From assembly GCF_021869535.1 (NCBI RefSeq), contig NW_026262648.1, forward strand, positions 930,001 to 994,000: a stretch of DNA of 64,000 nt. The letters are read 5' to 3'. The notes beneath the pieces were generated by a model. The model ran no database searches. It saw nothing but the letters and a program-made list of their open reading frames with translations, and had not been told where the DNA came from. This stretch comes from Mytilus californianus (Eukaryota; Mollusca; Bivalvia; Mytilida; Mytilidae). The translations under genes were made by a program, and so were the position numbers. Positions 1 to 11,580 of the stretch are shown piece after piece; the first letter of the stretch is position 1; every line of letters starts with the position of its first letter.

Positions 1-118
1 ACAATCACACCATTCCTTATATACCATTACACCATTCCTCTAACACCGTACACCATATCATCATACATCTTCTACCATTGCGCCATACACCATTACACCA
101 TACAAGTTTTTTTGGGAA
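1..118. repeat. degenerate ACCATT/ACACC simple repeat
   Basis: Irregular copies of ACCATTACACC-like words run from the window edge to a short T-run. No coding frame is seen. It is probably the end of a longer minisatellite outside the window. Confidence 0.6.
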
Positions 119-484
119 GTTTACACCATCCAAGGGCTGTAGCCAATCAAAATAACGTATTATAATGAAACATACATAAATAATTCCATCAGAACCTTTT
201 CATGTCGGAATTTTCAATTTGTTTAAGGTCTCCAAATTCATTTTGATTTTGTTTTCCAGATTTGTTAAAACTCATACGCCACTGATAATCATAAACCGTG
301 TTTTTTATGAGCTTGGTCGATGTCAGAGCTCATGGACATTTCATTCCCAATAGAATCATCAAACTAGTGGTCAGCACTTAAGAGTAGATATCCAATTACA
401 TTGAATGTTCTTGCATTTATCTTGACTGTAGTCCTGTCATGTAATGTTGTCATTTTAGTGCTATATTTAACATTACAATAAAGG

Positions 485-783
485 CGAGAGGTTTGGCTAG
501 CCACAAAACCAGGTTCAACTTACCATTTTTTCTTAAAATGTCCTATACCAAGTCAGGAAAATGGCAGTTGTTATCTTATAGTTCGTTTCTGTGTGTGTTA
601 CATTGTCGTTTGGTCTTTTGTTGCACTTCAGTGTTTCTGTTGTTTCGTTGTTTTCCTCTTATAGTTGATGTGTTTTTCTCGGTTTTAGTTTGTAACCCGG
701 ATTTGTTTTCTCTCAATCGATTTATGACTTTCGAACAGCGGTATACTACTGTTGCCTTTATTGATATGTTTTTATTGCTGTAA
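485..783 (+). repeat. dispersed repeat carrying a pseudo-ORF
   Basis: The stretch starts near a GAGAGGTTTGGCTAGCC motif and contains a 96-codon frame ending in a hydrophobic tract with the string SLNRFMTFEQRYTTVAF. A second diverged copy lies on the opposite strand at about 42.70-42.99 kb with the same SLNRFMT string and the same GGTTTGGCTAGCC edge. From memory this is a very common interspersed repeat of mussel genomes. The frame is a by-product of the repeat, not a gene. Confidence 0.75.
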
Positions 784-2166
784 ATTTACTGTTCAAATGT
801 TGAATTGTTCAAACACTAATTTCTTCTTCTCACAGACATAACTTATTAAAAACGGTACTTCTCATCCTCAATGTTACGGTAATATTGTTCTTATAGCGCA
901 GACATCACTATGTGATCCGTGTAGATTCATCGGACCTTTGAACAATATTTGAGAAAAGGTTATCTTATCAATATTGTAATTAGATCTTTGAATACTGTTT
1001 ACATTGGCACATATATCGATTTTGTAATCAACACATTCATGACATTAAAACATAACTAAATTTGTATTATTTTCAAATGTCTTTTTCATGTGATGTATAA
1101 CAACACATCCGGGTTAATTTTCTATAAAGAGATTAATTTATCTATGTATAACATTATATATATATTGATGAAAAGTTAAAATATCACTATTCTACAGCCT
1201 GTCGACACTTTTATTTTGTCATTAAGACGCTAAAACACCAACTATCTGGGATTTGTTTTAGTTGATTTTAGTCCCTAATAAATGATTTTTACTATTAATT
1301 GCATTTGTCTTTTAAGTAGCTTTCACTAGCTGCGAGTACTCGCAAATCATAATTTCGTGTTAATTTGACCTGTTGGTACAATTTTTAATGCATTTTTATT
1401 ATTTAATGTTTTCTTATTTTGTGTTATACCTCGTCTCACTATTTATAATATGACGATATATTTTCACTCTTTGTTAGTACTCCTTTCAACAAAAGTATTT
1501 TTATTTACCTGTGTACATTATTCAATTTCACGGAATTTTTTTTCCAAGGTTAAAGTTGTCTTTCTGATATTATTTTACATCTCACTCCCCGGTTTTTTTT
1601 TATTAATTTTGTATTTACACTGTGTCATAGATCATTTATTCAGGGTATGTTTATTTGTTTTGTTATTATATGTCTTTTGATAGAGTTAAGCTATTTCAAT
1701 TGATAATTTATAGTGTGTATTTCTATGTTGTGATGTTACACTATTATTTCAGGTAAGGGTGAAGGTTTGCGCCTGTTAAAACGTTTAAACGCGCTGCTTT
1801 TGTTTGTATTTGTCCTAATTAAGGAACCTGTTGTTCATTGGTTGATGTTTGTTGATGTGATTCATAAGTGTTTCTCGTCCTGTTCCACAAGTGGCACCCG
1901 TCGTGTTGTTCATGTTAGTAGAAGCCCGAAAATACTTCGAAGAGAATAAGGGAGACTGGATTGTAGTTACGACAATTGGAACATATTTGCTGTCTTACAC
2001 CAACTCTTGATGGCGTCTGTCAAATTTACGAAGACAGTATATTGGCAGTGACCACAGTATATTATACGTTTACTGAGGTGTTGTTCCCTTTGCCAATTTT
2101 AATTAAAAAGTCAATCAAGATATAAACAAAAATGTACTCTGTTATATTTACGATGTGTCGTTTCAG
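784..2166. other. no gene recognised
   Basis: AT-rich intergenic or intronic sequence. Short hydrophobic frames at 1450-1680 and 1767-1949 have no domain. The second ends near a GTGGCACCCGTCGTGTTG motif, which belongs to a dispersed repeat seen again in reverse near 18.59 and 48.76 kb. A signal-peptide exon for the exon at 2167 could lie here, but no donor with the required phase was found. Confidence 0.5.
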
Positions 2167-2471
2167 CAACAACTACTCCAGCTCCAATGCTGACAACTAC
2201 AGCAAGTAAAACAACTACTTCAACAATTGGAACATCTGCTTCAACGATGGGAACAACTACTACAACGATTGGAACAACTACTTCAACAATGGGAACAACT
2301 GCTACAACGATGGGAACCACTACTACAACAATGGGAACAACTGCTTCGACAATTGGAACAACTGTTACAAAACATCCCTACATGGATGATCCACGTATTA
2401 CATGCGATATGTTTGTGTGCAATATTGACTTAAAAATCTTTTGCCAGCTTACATGTAACAGATGTCCATGA
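2167..2471 (+). CDS. 3' exon of a Thr-rich mucin-like protein with ShK-like Cys tail (partial)
   Basis: A pyrimidine-rich acceptor ending CGTTTCAG at 2166 opens a frame (two bases complete a split codon) that runs to TGA at 2469-2471. The first part is a Thr/Ser-rich tract of about seven 7-residue repeats of the form (M/I)GTTxxT, encoded by a 21-bp minisatellite at about 2225-2370. Such tracts are typical O-glycosylated spacers of secreted proteins. The last 28 residues are Cys-rich and end FCQLTCNRCP, which fits the CxxTCxxC ending of ShK domains, although only five cysteines are visible. The upstream exons are not identified, so the N-terminus and a signal peptide are unknown. The family and function are inferred from composition only; a repeat-expanded relic is possible. 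Confidence 0.5.
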
Positions 2472-2689
2472 TGTACTCATTATGTTGCTATTAAAGATCA
2501 ACGCATAGTTTTCAATTTATACGTTTATTCGATATGTCATCTTAACTTGTGTATACAATATCATATGTTTTTTTAGAACATTCAACAAATTGTTTGACCT
2601 GTTTACTGTTAGAGTTTTTTAGGGGGAATTCAAGAACCAATATTGTAATACAATTTGAGATAATAATTTAGAATTCTACCCATCCAGAC

Positions 2690-2790
2690 GAACAGACTCC
2701 GGATTTTGGTGGGGTTCGTGCTTTTTAGTCCTAATTGTCTATGTTGTGTTTAATGAGCTGTTGTCCTTGCATCGTTTTTTTTTTTAATTT
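2690..2790 (+). repeat. fragment of a dispersed repeat (GGTGGGGTTCGTG family)
   Basis: The stretch resembles the distal part of the repeats at 12.19-12.38, 18.56-18.79 and 48.76-48.95 kb (GTTCGTG...TTAGTCCTAATTGTCTATGTTGTG). It is non-coding. Confidence 0.5.
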
Positions 2791-2809
2791 TTGGCCACGG
2801 TATAATAAA

Positions 2810-3060
2810 AATACGGTGGTATGATTATCTATGAGACAACTATCCATCAAAGTTCATTGAAATATATATAAACAATTATAGGCAACCTTACTGCCTTCAA
2901 CAATGAGAAAACCCCATATTGTGTGGTCGGCTATAAAAGACTTAACATGAAAAAGATGAAACGATTCAATTGAGAAAACCTGCGGCCTAGTGTATTACAG
3001 GAAAATTTTCGAGAAACAAATATGACAAACATGAACCAACGACAACGACTGAACTAGGAT
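2810..3060 (+). mobile_element. SINE-like dispersed repeat
   Basis: Diagnostic words appear in the order GGTGGTATGATTATC, GAGACAACTATCCATCAAAG, CTTCAACAATGAG, CGGCTATAAAAG and AACCAACGACAACGACTGAA. Related copies lie at 60.50-60.72 kb (longest) and as fragments at 22.5, 43.24, 53.43, 62.58 and 62.91 kb. The family is one I recall as abundant in Mytilus. It is non-coding, and its boundaries are approximate. Confidence 0.65.
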
Positions 3061-4973
3061 AGACACATTGTTAGTTTGTTTTCGACTCATGACTTTGAAT
3101 GTCCTTTTTACTGGATATTATCAAAATGGTTCGTTTGCTTTATATTTTATCAAAGAATCGAATGCTTTAATCACATATATCTTATAGATAATCATATCAT
3201 TATATCAAGCTTGTCGTGTTTTTTTTTCTAGAAATTTTATGGCATTGTTATCAGAATCACTTGCAGTCATAAATGTTGCATTTCAGGAAGAAATTAAATG
3301 TAATTCGGGATTACCTACAAAATGACCTAGCGATTGTCATCCATAGAAAAGTACGGATTGTAATTATTCATAATTAAAGTGTCTGACCTTCATAATGTAA
3401 ACACTTTGTCTTATGAAATGAAAACAAAAGTTCCGTTATAATGATTGTCTTGTTGTAAAGAAAACACACAAAGAAAACAAAGATATTGACATTAACAGAT
3501 ATCATTCGTTTTGTTTTCAAGAATGCTCGAGACAAAAATTTATAAACCGTTCGAGAGTTTGCCTTTTAGCAGTTTCAATGTAAGCATTAGCAGAAATACA
3601 TTATCTCAGAATAGTCCATGAGGAATTTGTTATTGGACATTGAAAAATCAAAAATCAATCAAAAATATGCAGACAATGTTTATCGTTATACAGGAATGCA
3701 CATTGCGATGTATTTATAATGATAAACGTAAAATGTTGAGGTATTCAAAATCGAGATTTTTTTTTAAATCACAGAAATAATTGCTTTCACAAATAAAGAG
3801 AAATATTTCTTATTATATGTGTATTACATGTATTTTATATTCAATAAAGACAAATACATGAACACAATATTTTCATGGTAGAATACGGTAATAAAGGAAG
3901 CCATTTTTGTCAATGCCTAATATGTCTTTTTCCCCCAATTAAATTAAATCAGTTTTTGTTATTGATGAAAGGCTATATAAGACCACTTCATGCATACACA
4001 GAACGAGGTTAGATACATTTTGTGTAAAAAATATTCTTTTTATCTTTCTAAAGTTTAAGATATAGATATTCAGTACTGATTAGTTTTTCCAGCCGATGAA
4101 AAGTTAATCGAGAACACTTCATGAATAATCAGAACGAGGTTATATAAAAGAAGGTTTTACACATTGTTTCGACGTAGATGAATGATGGTGTTTTATTGGC
4201 ACTGAAAATGCAATAGTCATTGTTTTTTTTTTTTTCTTTTTTGCAACAATCGAATAAAGTACCCCTATTTAAGTTATTGCCTGAGGGAGTACCCTAACAT
4301 GGCAAAAACAATGTAATTCTTACAGCACGAGGTATTGAAATACACGTTTCGTAAAAATATTTACAAAGATACTCTCAAACAAATGAGATCGCACCATTAG
4401 TAGATAAATCGTGAAATATGTACATTTTGTGTAAATAGAAAGACAGCCCTATTTACCTTCGAACATTTTAGATAAAGATACTAATTTCCAGGTTTAATTT
4501 ACCATTGTTTCTATTAGGAAATGCCAGACCTAAACAAGGAATACAACAGTTGCTATCCATTCTTTCGATGTGTTTAAGATTTTGAATTTGCCATTTAAAA
4601 ATGGACTTTTCGTTTCGAATTTTCCTCGGAGTTCAGGGTTTTTTTTATTTTACTTGTTTTTCAATTGTTTTGGAAACATGAAATATTTGCCAACGAATAC
4701 AAATCAATCAAAGCAACAATGAAGCAATCAATCTAATTTTGTCTTATTTATTTCACTATATCTATTTATTGAGTATCTTTTTATCTTCAATCATTTTTTT
4801 ATATACTAGTACATTTATATCCCAATTCATTTATTTTCAGTATTTGGATTAGAGTGTGATTTTTATAAAATATGAATTATTAATGCGTATTTAGATACAA
4901 GAGGTTTGTTTACATTATTTTCTAATTACGGAAAGATCGGATGTAAATACTTTATACATTTTCAACCACTTCA
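3061..4973. other. AT-rich upstream region of the C1q gene with a diverged local duplication
   Basis: No ORF was recognised. Two diverged copies of a roughly 125-bp segment occur at about 3.97-4.02 and 4.09-4.15 kb. Both contain CACTTCATG followed within a few bases by CAGAACGAGGTTA and TATA-like words (CTATATAAG, TTATATAAA). A third distant similarity (GTACATTTTGTGTAAA) lies near 4.42 kb. These could be decayed copies of a promoter region upstream of the C1q gene. Confidence 0.35.
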
Positions 4974-5000
4974 TATAAAGATGATTTTATTTACAATCAG
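4974..5000 (+). promoter_or_regulatory. TATA box and initiator of the C1q-domain gene
   Basis: TATAAAG at 4974-4980 is followed by TCAG with its A at 4999, 25 bp downstream, which is canonical animal TATA-Inr spacing. The start codon at 5042 would give a 5' UTR of about 43 nt. Confidence 0.55.
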
Positions 5001-5041
5001 CACTCGAACTTAAAAGACACAGCAAAATATCAAACGAGAAA

Positions 5042-5347
5042 ATGAACGACATTTTACTTTTCCATATTGCTGGATTTGTCGCTTCTGTTTTATGTCAAAC
5101 AGAGTCCTGTAACAACAAAATGACGGCGCCATTGCTTCATAATCAAAATGCACCTCTCGTAGCGATGATCGACCTGTCGAAAGCTGATGAACACGTCAAA
5201 GAATATGTCAACAGAGCTATAGAAACAAAAATGACGAATCTCGTTAAAACGAAACTAAAAGATGTTTTCAAATCATTAAAGCTTGAGGAAGATGTTAAAC
5301 TTTATGTTGACGAAGTTATCTGTTTGAAGAATTGTTCTTATGTGTGA
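5042..5347 (+). CDS. C1q-domain-containing protein, 5' exon (signal peptide and coiled coil)
   Basis: The ATG lies 62 bp behind a TATA box. Residues 1-18 form a signal peptide (hydrophobic ILLFHIAGFVASVLC). Residues from about 40 to 95 form a charged amphipathic stretch rich in K, E, V and L, consistent with a trimerising coiled coil. This is the usual N-terminal design of secreted bivalve C1q-domain proteins, which act as soluble, lectin-like immune recognition molecules. The C1q domain itself is encoded about 2 kb downstream (7410-7789). The open frame runs to TGA at 5345, but splicing must leave it earlier. The downstream exon begins in a phase for which I find no GT donor here, so a short middle exon or a different join is likely. 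The 3' boundary given is the open-frame limit, not the exon end. Confidence 0.6.
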   Translation: MNDILLFHIAGFVASVLCQTESCNNKMTAPLLHNQNAPLVAMIDLSKADEHVKEYVNRAIETKMTNLVKTKLKDVFKSLKLEEDVKLYVDEVICLKNCSYV

Positions 5348-5939
5348 ATTGTTTGGTACAAAATTATATTCATTACACATAACAATAGGTTATCTTCATT
5401 TTTCCCAAAATATTGATATAAAATGAATTTCCAGTGTTAAATAAGTTTCTTATTGAGTATTGTTATGATCGCGTTGTATACTTCATTCGTTTTATTTGAG
5501 GTAAAATAAATTGACTGTATATTTTTATGTGATATGAAGCCACTGATCGTATAATTCGTTAGGCCACGCCTATCACTTTGAAATGTGTAATGAAATGTAC
5601 ACACTTCCGCTAGGCGGTCACCGACATAAACACGATTATCCACATCTTTCTATCAACAATTATACAAAATATATTTTCTTCTTTTTGTTGTTTGATAAAG
5701 TTGTTTAATTTCTGATATTCATTTCTCTTTTTTTATATTCTAATCTGAAATCTGCCGCACTCGTTCTTCCGACCGCATGAGTTGCATGATTTTAACATCG
5801 AATTTTTAATATATGACAATTTCACTCCGGCAAACTGAACGACGTTTTCTAAGGTGAACCTATAAAAAATGTTAACACAAAAGGGGTATAAACTGTTTGA
5901 GATTGCAGTCTGAAGTCATCAATAGTGTAAAACGTATTT
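5348..5939. other. first part of the C1q intron, nothing recognised
   Basis: AT-rich sequence. A 68-codon frame on the minus strand (5437-5643) has no recognisable domain and is not supported. Confidence 0.4.
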
Positions 5940-6395
5940 GTTGAAATACTAAGGATATTCTACCCCGGAAATAGGTTACCTTAGCTGTATTCGGCAAAGC
6001 CTTTCGAAGTTGGGTCTGGTATCTGTGATGAGCTAATTTACAACCGCTGTATCGATGCCACTGCTGGGAGATGTTTCCTCTCCTATCCGATGGTATCACC
6101 ATCCCAGTAGTCAGTCCTGCTGTGTTGACAAGAACTATCATTGATACGAAAATAATTATAAGTTAACTGTTTACAAAACTTTGAATGTTTCTTAATTGCT
6201 ACCCCAGAAAGAGATTACCTTACCTTAATTTGACATAACCTTCTGAATGTTGGGTCCTTAATGCTGTTCAACTTCGTACTTTATTTGACCTTTTAATTTT
6301 TTATATTCGAGCGTCACTGGTGAGTCTTTTGTAGATGACACGCGCGTCTTGCGTGCAAAATTATAAGCATGGTATCTATGGTGAGTTTAATTATT
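5940..6395 (+). repeat. HHR-bearing dispersed repeat (family II), about 1.3 units, degenerate
   Basis: Contains ACCCCGGAAATAGGTTACCTTAG-like and CCACTGCTGG...CCCAGTAGTCAG segments and then the motif GAGCGTCA CTGGTGA GTC. The word GGTATCTnTGnTGAG occurs at 6019 and again at 6370, so one tandem unit of about 350 bp is present. The hammerhead core at 6311-6354 is damaged (CUGAUGA reads CUGGUGA and GAAA is lost), so self-cleavage is not expected. The element lies in the C1q intron. Confidence 0.65.
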
Positions 6396-7409
6396 GATTG
6401 GCATAATAACAATATAAGGTGTCGGCATGAAACGTAGAAAATGCATCGCATTTTCCACTTTTCAAAGCCGTATCCTTATATCGTTATTATGTCAAGTAAA
6501 TACACTTGTAGTGTATTCATTGACCAAATAATCATCTCCCAAAAACGTATATGACCAGGAACGAAGTTGATTTCCAAATTGGTTTAAGGATAAAATTTTA
6601 GAATTATGACATGATATATATGTAAGGATATCAGATATACATGATATATATGTATAAATGGGACATTATCAATCATTACTGGAATTTATATCCTTATTTG
6701 TTCTAATCTCTTTTTGATGTATTGACTTTGATCTGTATCATCATTGTGTTTTAGTCTAGTAAACATGCTGTTCGTTGAACGTGGTTTCATTGATTTCGAT
6801 AAGCCCGATTCTACCATTTAGAAGGCTATAGACCACAATTAATTTCCTCTATTTGTTATTCGTAACGGTTTGTCACATTTTAAAAATCTCATTACCGGTT
6901 TCTGCAAATTTTTTGGGATGTGTAATGCTTAGTACAAAGCCCAAAATAGATCCGAAATTTAGAAAAAGGACACTGACCCAGTTGACTAATTAAGCCATTA
7001 CACATCCTTACTGGTAAAGACAAGGCATGAAATGTTCTGAAAAATGTAAATATTACCTTTTTTGCACCAGACCTAACCACTGAACAGTTAAAGTAAAACA
7101 TACAAAAGTTTATTTTAACTCACTTCTTTCATATCCAGCCCATAAAAACGTAGAAATTAATGTAAAAGGGAAAGAAAAAAAATCAGAAATAATACACTAT
7201 GATTAAAGGGAACTATATGGACAACGAAAATAGGGGTGATTAATTGTGATCTTAGGACAGTACCTAATCGATTCATCATATATGAATACACGACAACTAT
7301 TCATAGTAAATTTTTGGTAATTATATCAATAAAGAACAAGAAGGACAATCAAAATGCTAACACACGTAAAGCTATGATATACTACATTGTGTTTTTTTTT
7401 CACTTTCAG

Positions 7410-7789
7410 AATTGAAGCCTGCTTTCTTTGTAACGTTAAAGGCCAATCAAAACCTTGGAAGAAATGCCGTGTTAAAATTTACAAACGTAGTAACCAATAT
7501 TGGAAGTGGTTATGACGTCAACACGGGAATTTTTAGAGCACCAAAGACAGGTGTATATGAATTCTTTGCAAATTTCATTTCAAATGGTCACAACTGGCTA
7601 GAAATCAACTTAATGAAGAATGAACATTTTATAGCTCAGGGTCATTGTGCAAAGACAGATGGCGTTGCTGGAACACTCCAAGTAATACTCGAACTTCAGA
7701 AAAATGACACGATATATTTAAAACATCCGCGAGATTCCGGATCGATTTACGGTGCCGATTACTCTATGTTTTCTGATCACATGCTTTGA
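7410..7789 (+). CDS. C1q-domain-containing protein, 3' exon (C1q globular domain)
   Basis: A strong acceptor (long T tract, then CACTTTCAG at 7401-7409) opens a frame that runs to TGA at 7787-7789. The exon encodes about 126 residues forming one complete C1q jelly-roll domain. It has the PAFFVTL start, the FTNVVTNIGSGYDVNTGIF core with the conserved G-x-Y-x-x-x-T-G-x-F pattern, the APKTGVYEFF strand and the terminal GADYSMFSDHML. This is the head of a secreted C1q-domain protein whose leader is the exon at 5042. C1q heads trimerise and bind carbohydrate or pathogen surfaces in bivalves; that role is family knowledge. An AATAAA signal is seen at 8140-8145. The exon phase leaves the exact join with the 5' exon open. 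Confidence 0.85.
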
Positions 7790-8139
7790 TAAGACGTATA
7801 ACTGATCCATGAATTAGTTTGATACATTGTGTAATTGTGTTGCACATTTATTTTATTTTAACGGCTTATAATATAACGCTTTGGTACTGGCATGATTTAA
7901 ATGACACATCGACTTAACTGTAATTTTTCATTCTTTGAATTATGAAATTGTTTGAAAAACTGAGGTTGCAGATAAATTTGATCATATTCTGTTTTTATTT
8001 TGACCTTTTGTTGACGTACTCTTAAGTATTTTGTCATTTTGACTTTAAACTTTATTTTCGAACACACCTTATGAACGTTTTTCCTGAAACATGTTGAAGA
8101 ATTGTCTTTTGCACTGAAATGGGTATACTATTAATGACA

Positions 8140-8145
8140 AATAAA
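8140..8145 (+). terminator. polyadenylation signal of the C1q-domain gene
   Basis: AATAAA lies 351 bp after the C1q stop codon, in an AT-rich 3' flank on the same strand. Confidence 0.4.
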
Positions 8146-9501
8146 TGCATATATCTATACTAAAGATCAATCTAAAACGTTTCTTCTGTTAATCGAGATA
8201 CTTGAAACAATTTATATTCACAGAAAATCCAGTCGTCTATAAGTTTCATATACGTCAATTGATCAAGACAAAAAGACCCACGTAATTACATTTAATATTC
8301 TAAGTATCTTGTCATTTCATAATGAATATATACATTTCATCTGATTATATTTAGCGTCATATTCATATTCAGTTTGATAAATAATCTATTCCTTTTGTTC
8401 AGCATTTTAAAAGACAACCAGATATTAGTTGTAACGAAAAAGTTGATTTAAAACAGTAATTGCACATTTGAGAGCTAATTACTTGTCAATGAATAATATT
8501 TTTAAAGAAAAGTGGTTGGAAAAATGCCTTCGCTCTTACAAGCTTAAAATGAGGCAGTATATTAAAACATTTTATTAAAGACGTCCATCTTTGTTTAAAC
8601 TAGTTCATCTACTTAGCGCTGAAAATGTCAAAGATTTGCGAAATTGTGGCTACATCTTGTTTTTTCAATATATTCACATAATTTTCGGAGTATTGAGGTG
8701 CTTAGGAACAAACACTTTTTTATATTCATATATAATGCATGCCATGTAATGTAATATATTGTGTTGATAATGTCATGTACTAATACACAGTCGCAGGAGG
8801 ACTGGATCCTCCCCCTTTTTTCATATTTGCCAATAAATCAGACAAATTAGGACATTTATCAACGCCAAAAATACATACCTTTTCGTTTTTTTGTTTTTTG
8901 TTTTTTGTTCTTTGTTTTTTTGTTTTATTTTTGTTTTTTTGGTAGGTGGTTTGTATGTCATGTATGTACAATCACTCAACTATCCAGAAATTACAAAGTT
9001 TAAATGTTTTTATAGAATTTTTAAAAATTAAACACACAAAAGGGGGTCCATTCCCCAGCCGCCTGTATACTTATAAGCATCATCTGCTTACAGTGATAAA
9101 TAATTGAGTTGAATTGAAATATTTTAACCTCCTAAATTGTATTGAGTACTTATTTCAAATACATCTTGTAGCTAATTGGTATAATGTAATGATGACGCAT
9201 GTTTTAATGAGGACATTTATTATATAAACCAAGGAACCATCGGGAGAAAGTAGTAATCCTTTGTGGATATCATAGATGGATGCAAATTATGAATTCATAT
9301 TGAATTAAATAGAATAATCGTATTTAAACCTTAATTTAATCTCCATAAGAATACAATCCGAAAAATGTGTAATTGATGATAAAAGGTTACACAAGCTCTA
9401 GTGCATGTATATTTTATCATCTTGTAGATACATACAGCATATGAAAGCGCTGCTCGAATGTTGCTACATAGAAATGGAAAGTTTGGAATGCGAAAGCAAA
9501 A
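8146..9501. other. no gene recognised
   Basis: AT-rich sequence with a T/GT-rich low-complexity run at 8884-8940. The 63-codon minus-strand frame at 8780-8971 is a product of that run (a Lys-rich tract). Confidence 0.5.
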
Positions 9502-11437
9502 TCATCCCTTGTATCGTAAAATTTTGTTTTCAACTTACAAATTGTAGTTTATTATCAATAAATGTAAATCAGGAAAGAAAAACAGTCCTGTGTGTCGTGT
9601 CTTTTATTTCAAATTCGATTGGATGATGGCAATCCAATTAGTATTATGCTATGCTATTTTCCGAGGGCCATAATATAAATATTGATGTGCATATAACTGT
9701 GGTTATGGTCGTCTGTAACACTGTTATATTGATTAAATTCTCTGAAATTTCCATAATGCTGCATTAGTTCTTCTTAAATTCAATTTTATGATTAGATGGG
9801 GTTTTTGATCCTTACTATAGTGAAATCTTATAATTTCGATATTCTCTGAAACAGTTGTGATACCTCTTTTACCACAAACATGTAGGTTTATCTTTTTATG
9901 TGTATTTGTTTTATTATCTCACCCCGACAAAGTGGTTTGTGTGAAATTTTGTTATCACTTCCTGTCCGTCCTTTTCATTGTTTAAGTTCTTCTCTGTAAC
10001 CGGTGTCATGGCCCAGTGTCATGAGTCTTTTTCTCTTTTTATTGAATGTCGTACGGTGGCCTGTAATTGCTTACATTCACTACATAAAACTCTGGTGCAT
10101 AATTGTCTCATTGGCAATCATATTACTTCTCGAGACGATATTTTTATGTACATGTTGAACATTAATGCAAAACGTTAACCAAAATGTTTGCCTGAGACGG
10201 CCGGACGAACGAACGACCTGACAGACAGACCAACTATCGACCCAACGAAAAGGACCAGTGAATGGTTGAACACTGCCATGCATTGGGGATCGACTATCGA
10301 GCATCGTCATCAAGTAGAGGTCACCAAAATACAACAAAGTCATTTTTTTTCATAGAAGCAAATTTGAGGAGTTTTCTCAAAAATCCCTTGTATCGTAAAA
10401 TTTTGTTTTCAACCTACAAATTGTAGTTTATTATCAATATCTAAAATTAAATCAGGAAAAAAAAGTCATGTGTGTGTCATGTCTTTTATTTCAAATTCGA
10501 TTGGGTGATGGCAATCCAATTAGTACTATGCTATGCTATTTTCCACGGGCCATAATATAAGTATTGATGTGCATATAATTGTGGTTATGGTCCTCTGTAA
10601 CAGTGGCCTTTAATTGATTACATTCACTACATTAAACTCTGGTGTATAATTGTCTCATTGGTAATTATATTACATCTCGAGACGATATTTGTATGTACAT
10701 GTTGTACATTAATGCAAAACTTTAACCAAATTGTTTGCCTGATACGGCCGGACGAACGAACGACCTGACAGACAGATCAACTAACGACCCCACGAAAAGA
10801 ACCAGCAAATTGATGAACACTTGCATGCATTGGGGGTCGACTATCGAGCATCGTCGACAAGTAGAGGTCACCAAAATACAACAAAAGCGGTTTAATAGAA
10901 AGGGAATAGGATCAAACTCGAAAGAACCTGGATCGCTAACCTGACGAATGTACCCTTCATTTCTCGAGAGAAATTCAATTTTGACAAAAGCTACTGCTTA
11001 GCAGTCCTCAAAAGATTACAAACATTTCATCGTGTAGTTGCAGAAGAGGAGAGTTTTGAATATTGGAAAATTAGAACATACGTCTTTCCTAGTTAAAACG
11101 TCTTATCAAAAATACCGACCTCTAAGGTAAATTCGGACAATATGAAATGCTCGACTATATCAACCAACATCGTTTAGTTGCTCTTACCTGACCTAGTAAC
11201 AGAATGACAACACAGAGAATATGTAACCTGTCAAAATAATTATGTACTCCCGTGTCAAAAATTCCATTATATGAAAATAATCAGAACCATCTAATAAGCC
11301 ACCCTCTACTGTTTCAAAAACATCTGCGATGCAATTTTAATAATTATTATGAAATTGGCAAAACAAGAGAAAAGATTTCCTCAGGCGATCATTTTTTTTT
11401 TCATAGAAGCAAATTTGAGGAGTTTTCTCAAAAATCG
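9502..11437. repeat. local direct tandem duplication with shuffled pieces
   Basis: Segment 9502-9710 recurs at 10380-10590 (both begin near CCCTTGTATCGTAAAATTTTG). Segment 10074-10335 recurs at about 10617-10880 (CTCTGGTG...CTCGAGACGATATTT...GACCTGACAGACAGA). A 46-bp piece at 10345-10390 (ATAGAAGCAAATTTGAGGAG) recurs at 11401-11446. The copies differ by scattered substitutions. Short frames at 9978, 10080 and 10735 arise from the repeat and lack domains. Confidence 0.7.
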
Positions 11438-11514
11438 CAGTAGAACCAACAATCTTTTTTTTTCTGGCAGCTTTGTTTTACAAATTTGCAAAACAAAGTG
11501 AGATTCAATTGTAT

Positions 11515-11580
11515 TAGACGAGACGCGCATCTGGCGTACAAAATATCAATCCTGGTATCTATGATGAGCTTATTTATATT
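11515..11580 (+). repeat. 5'-truncated fragment of the family II hammerhead repeat
   Basis: Starts at TAGACGAGACGCGC and continues CTGGCGTACAAAATATCAATCCTGGTATCTATGATGAG in step with the copies at 22.9 and 53.8 kb. The CUGAUGA half of the core is missing and GAAA reads GAGA, so this is a dead relic. Confidence 0.6.

Noticed and set aside
493..783. 96-codon hydrophobic ORF that could look like a small membrane protein
   Set aside because: A diverged copy on the other strand at 42.7-42.99 kb and the known abundance of this sequence show it is part of a dispersed repeat.
2227..2433. Second frame over the mucin repeat (EQLLQRWEQLLQ...)
   Set aside because: It is an alternative reading of the same 21-bp minisatellite; the Thr-rich frame follows a good acceptor and ends in a Cys-rich module.
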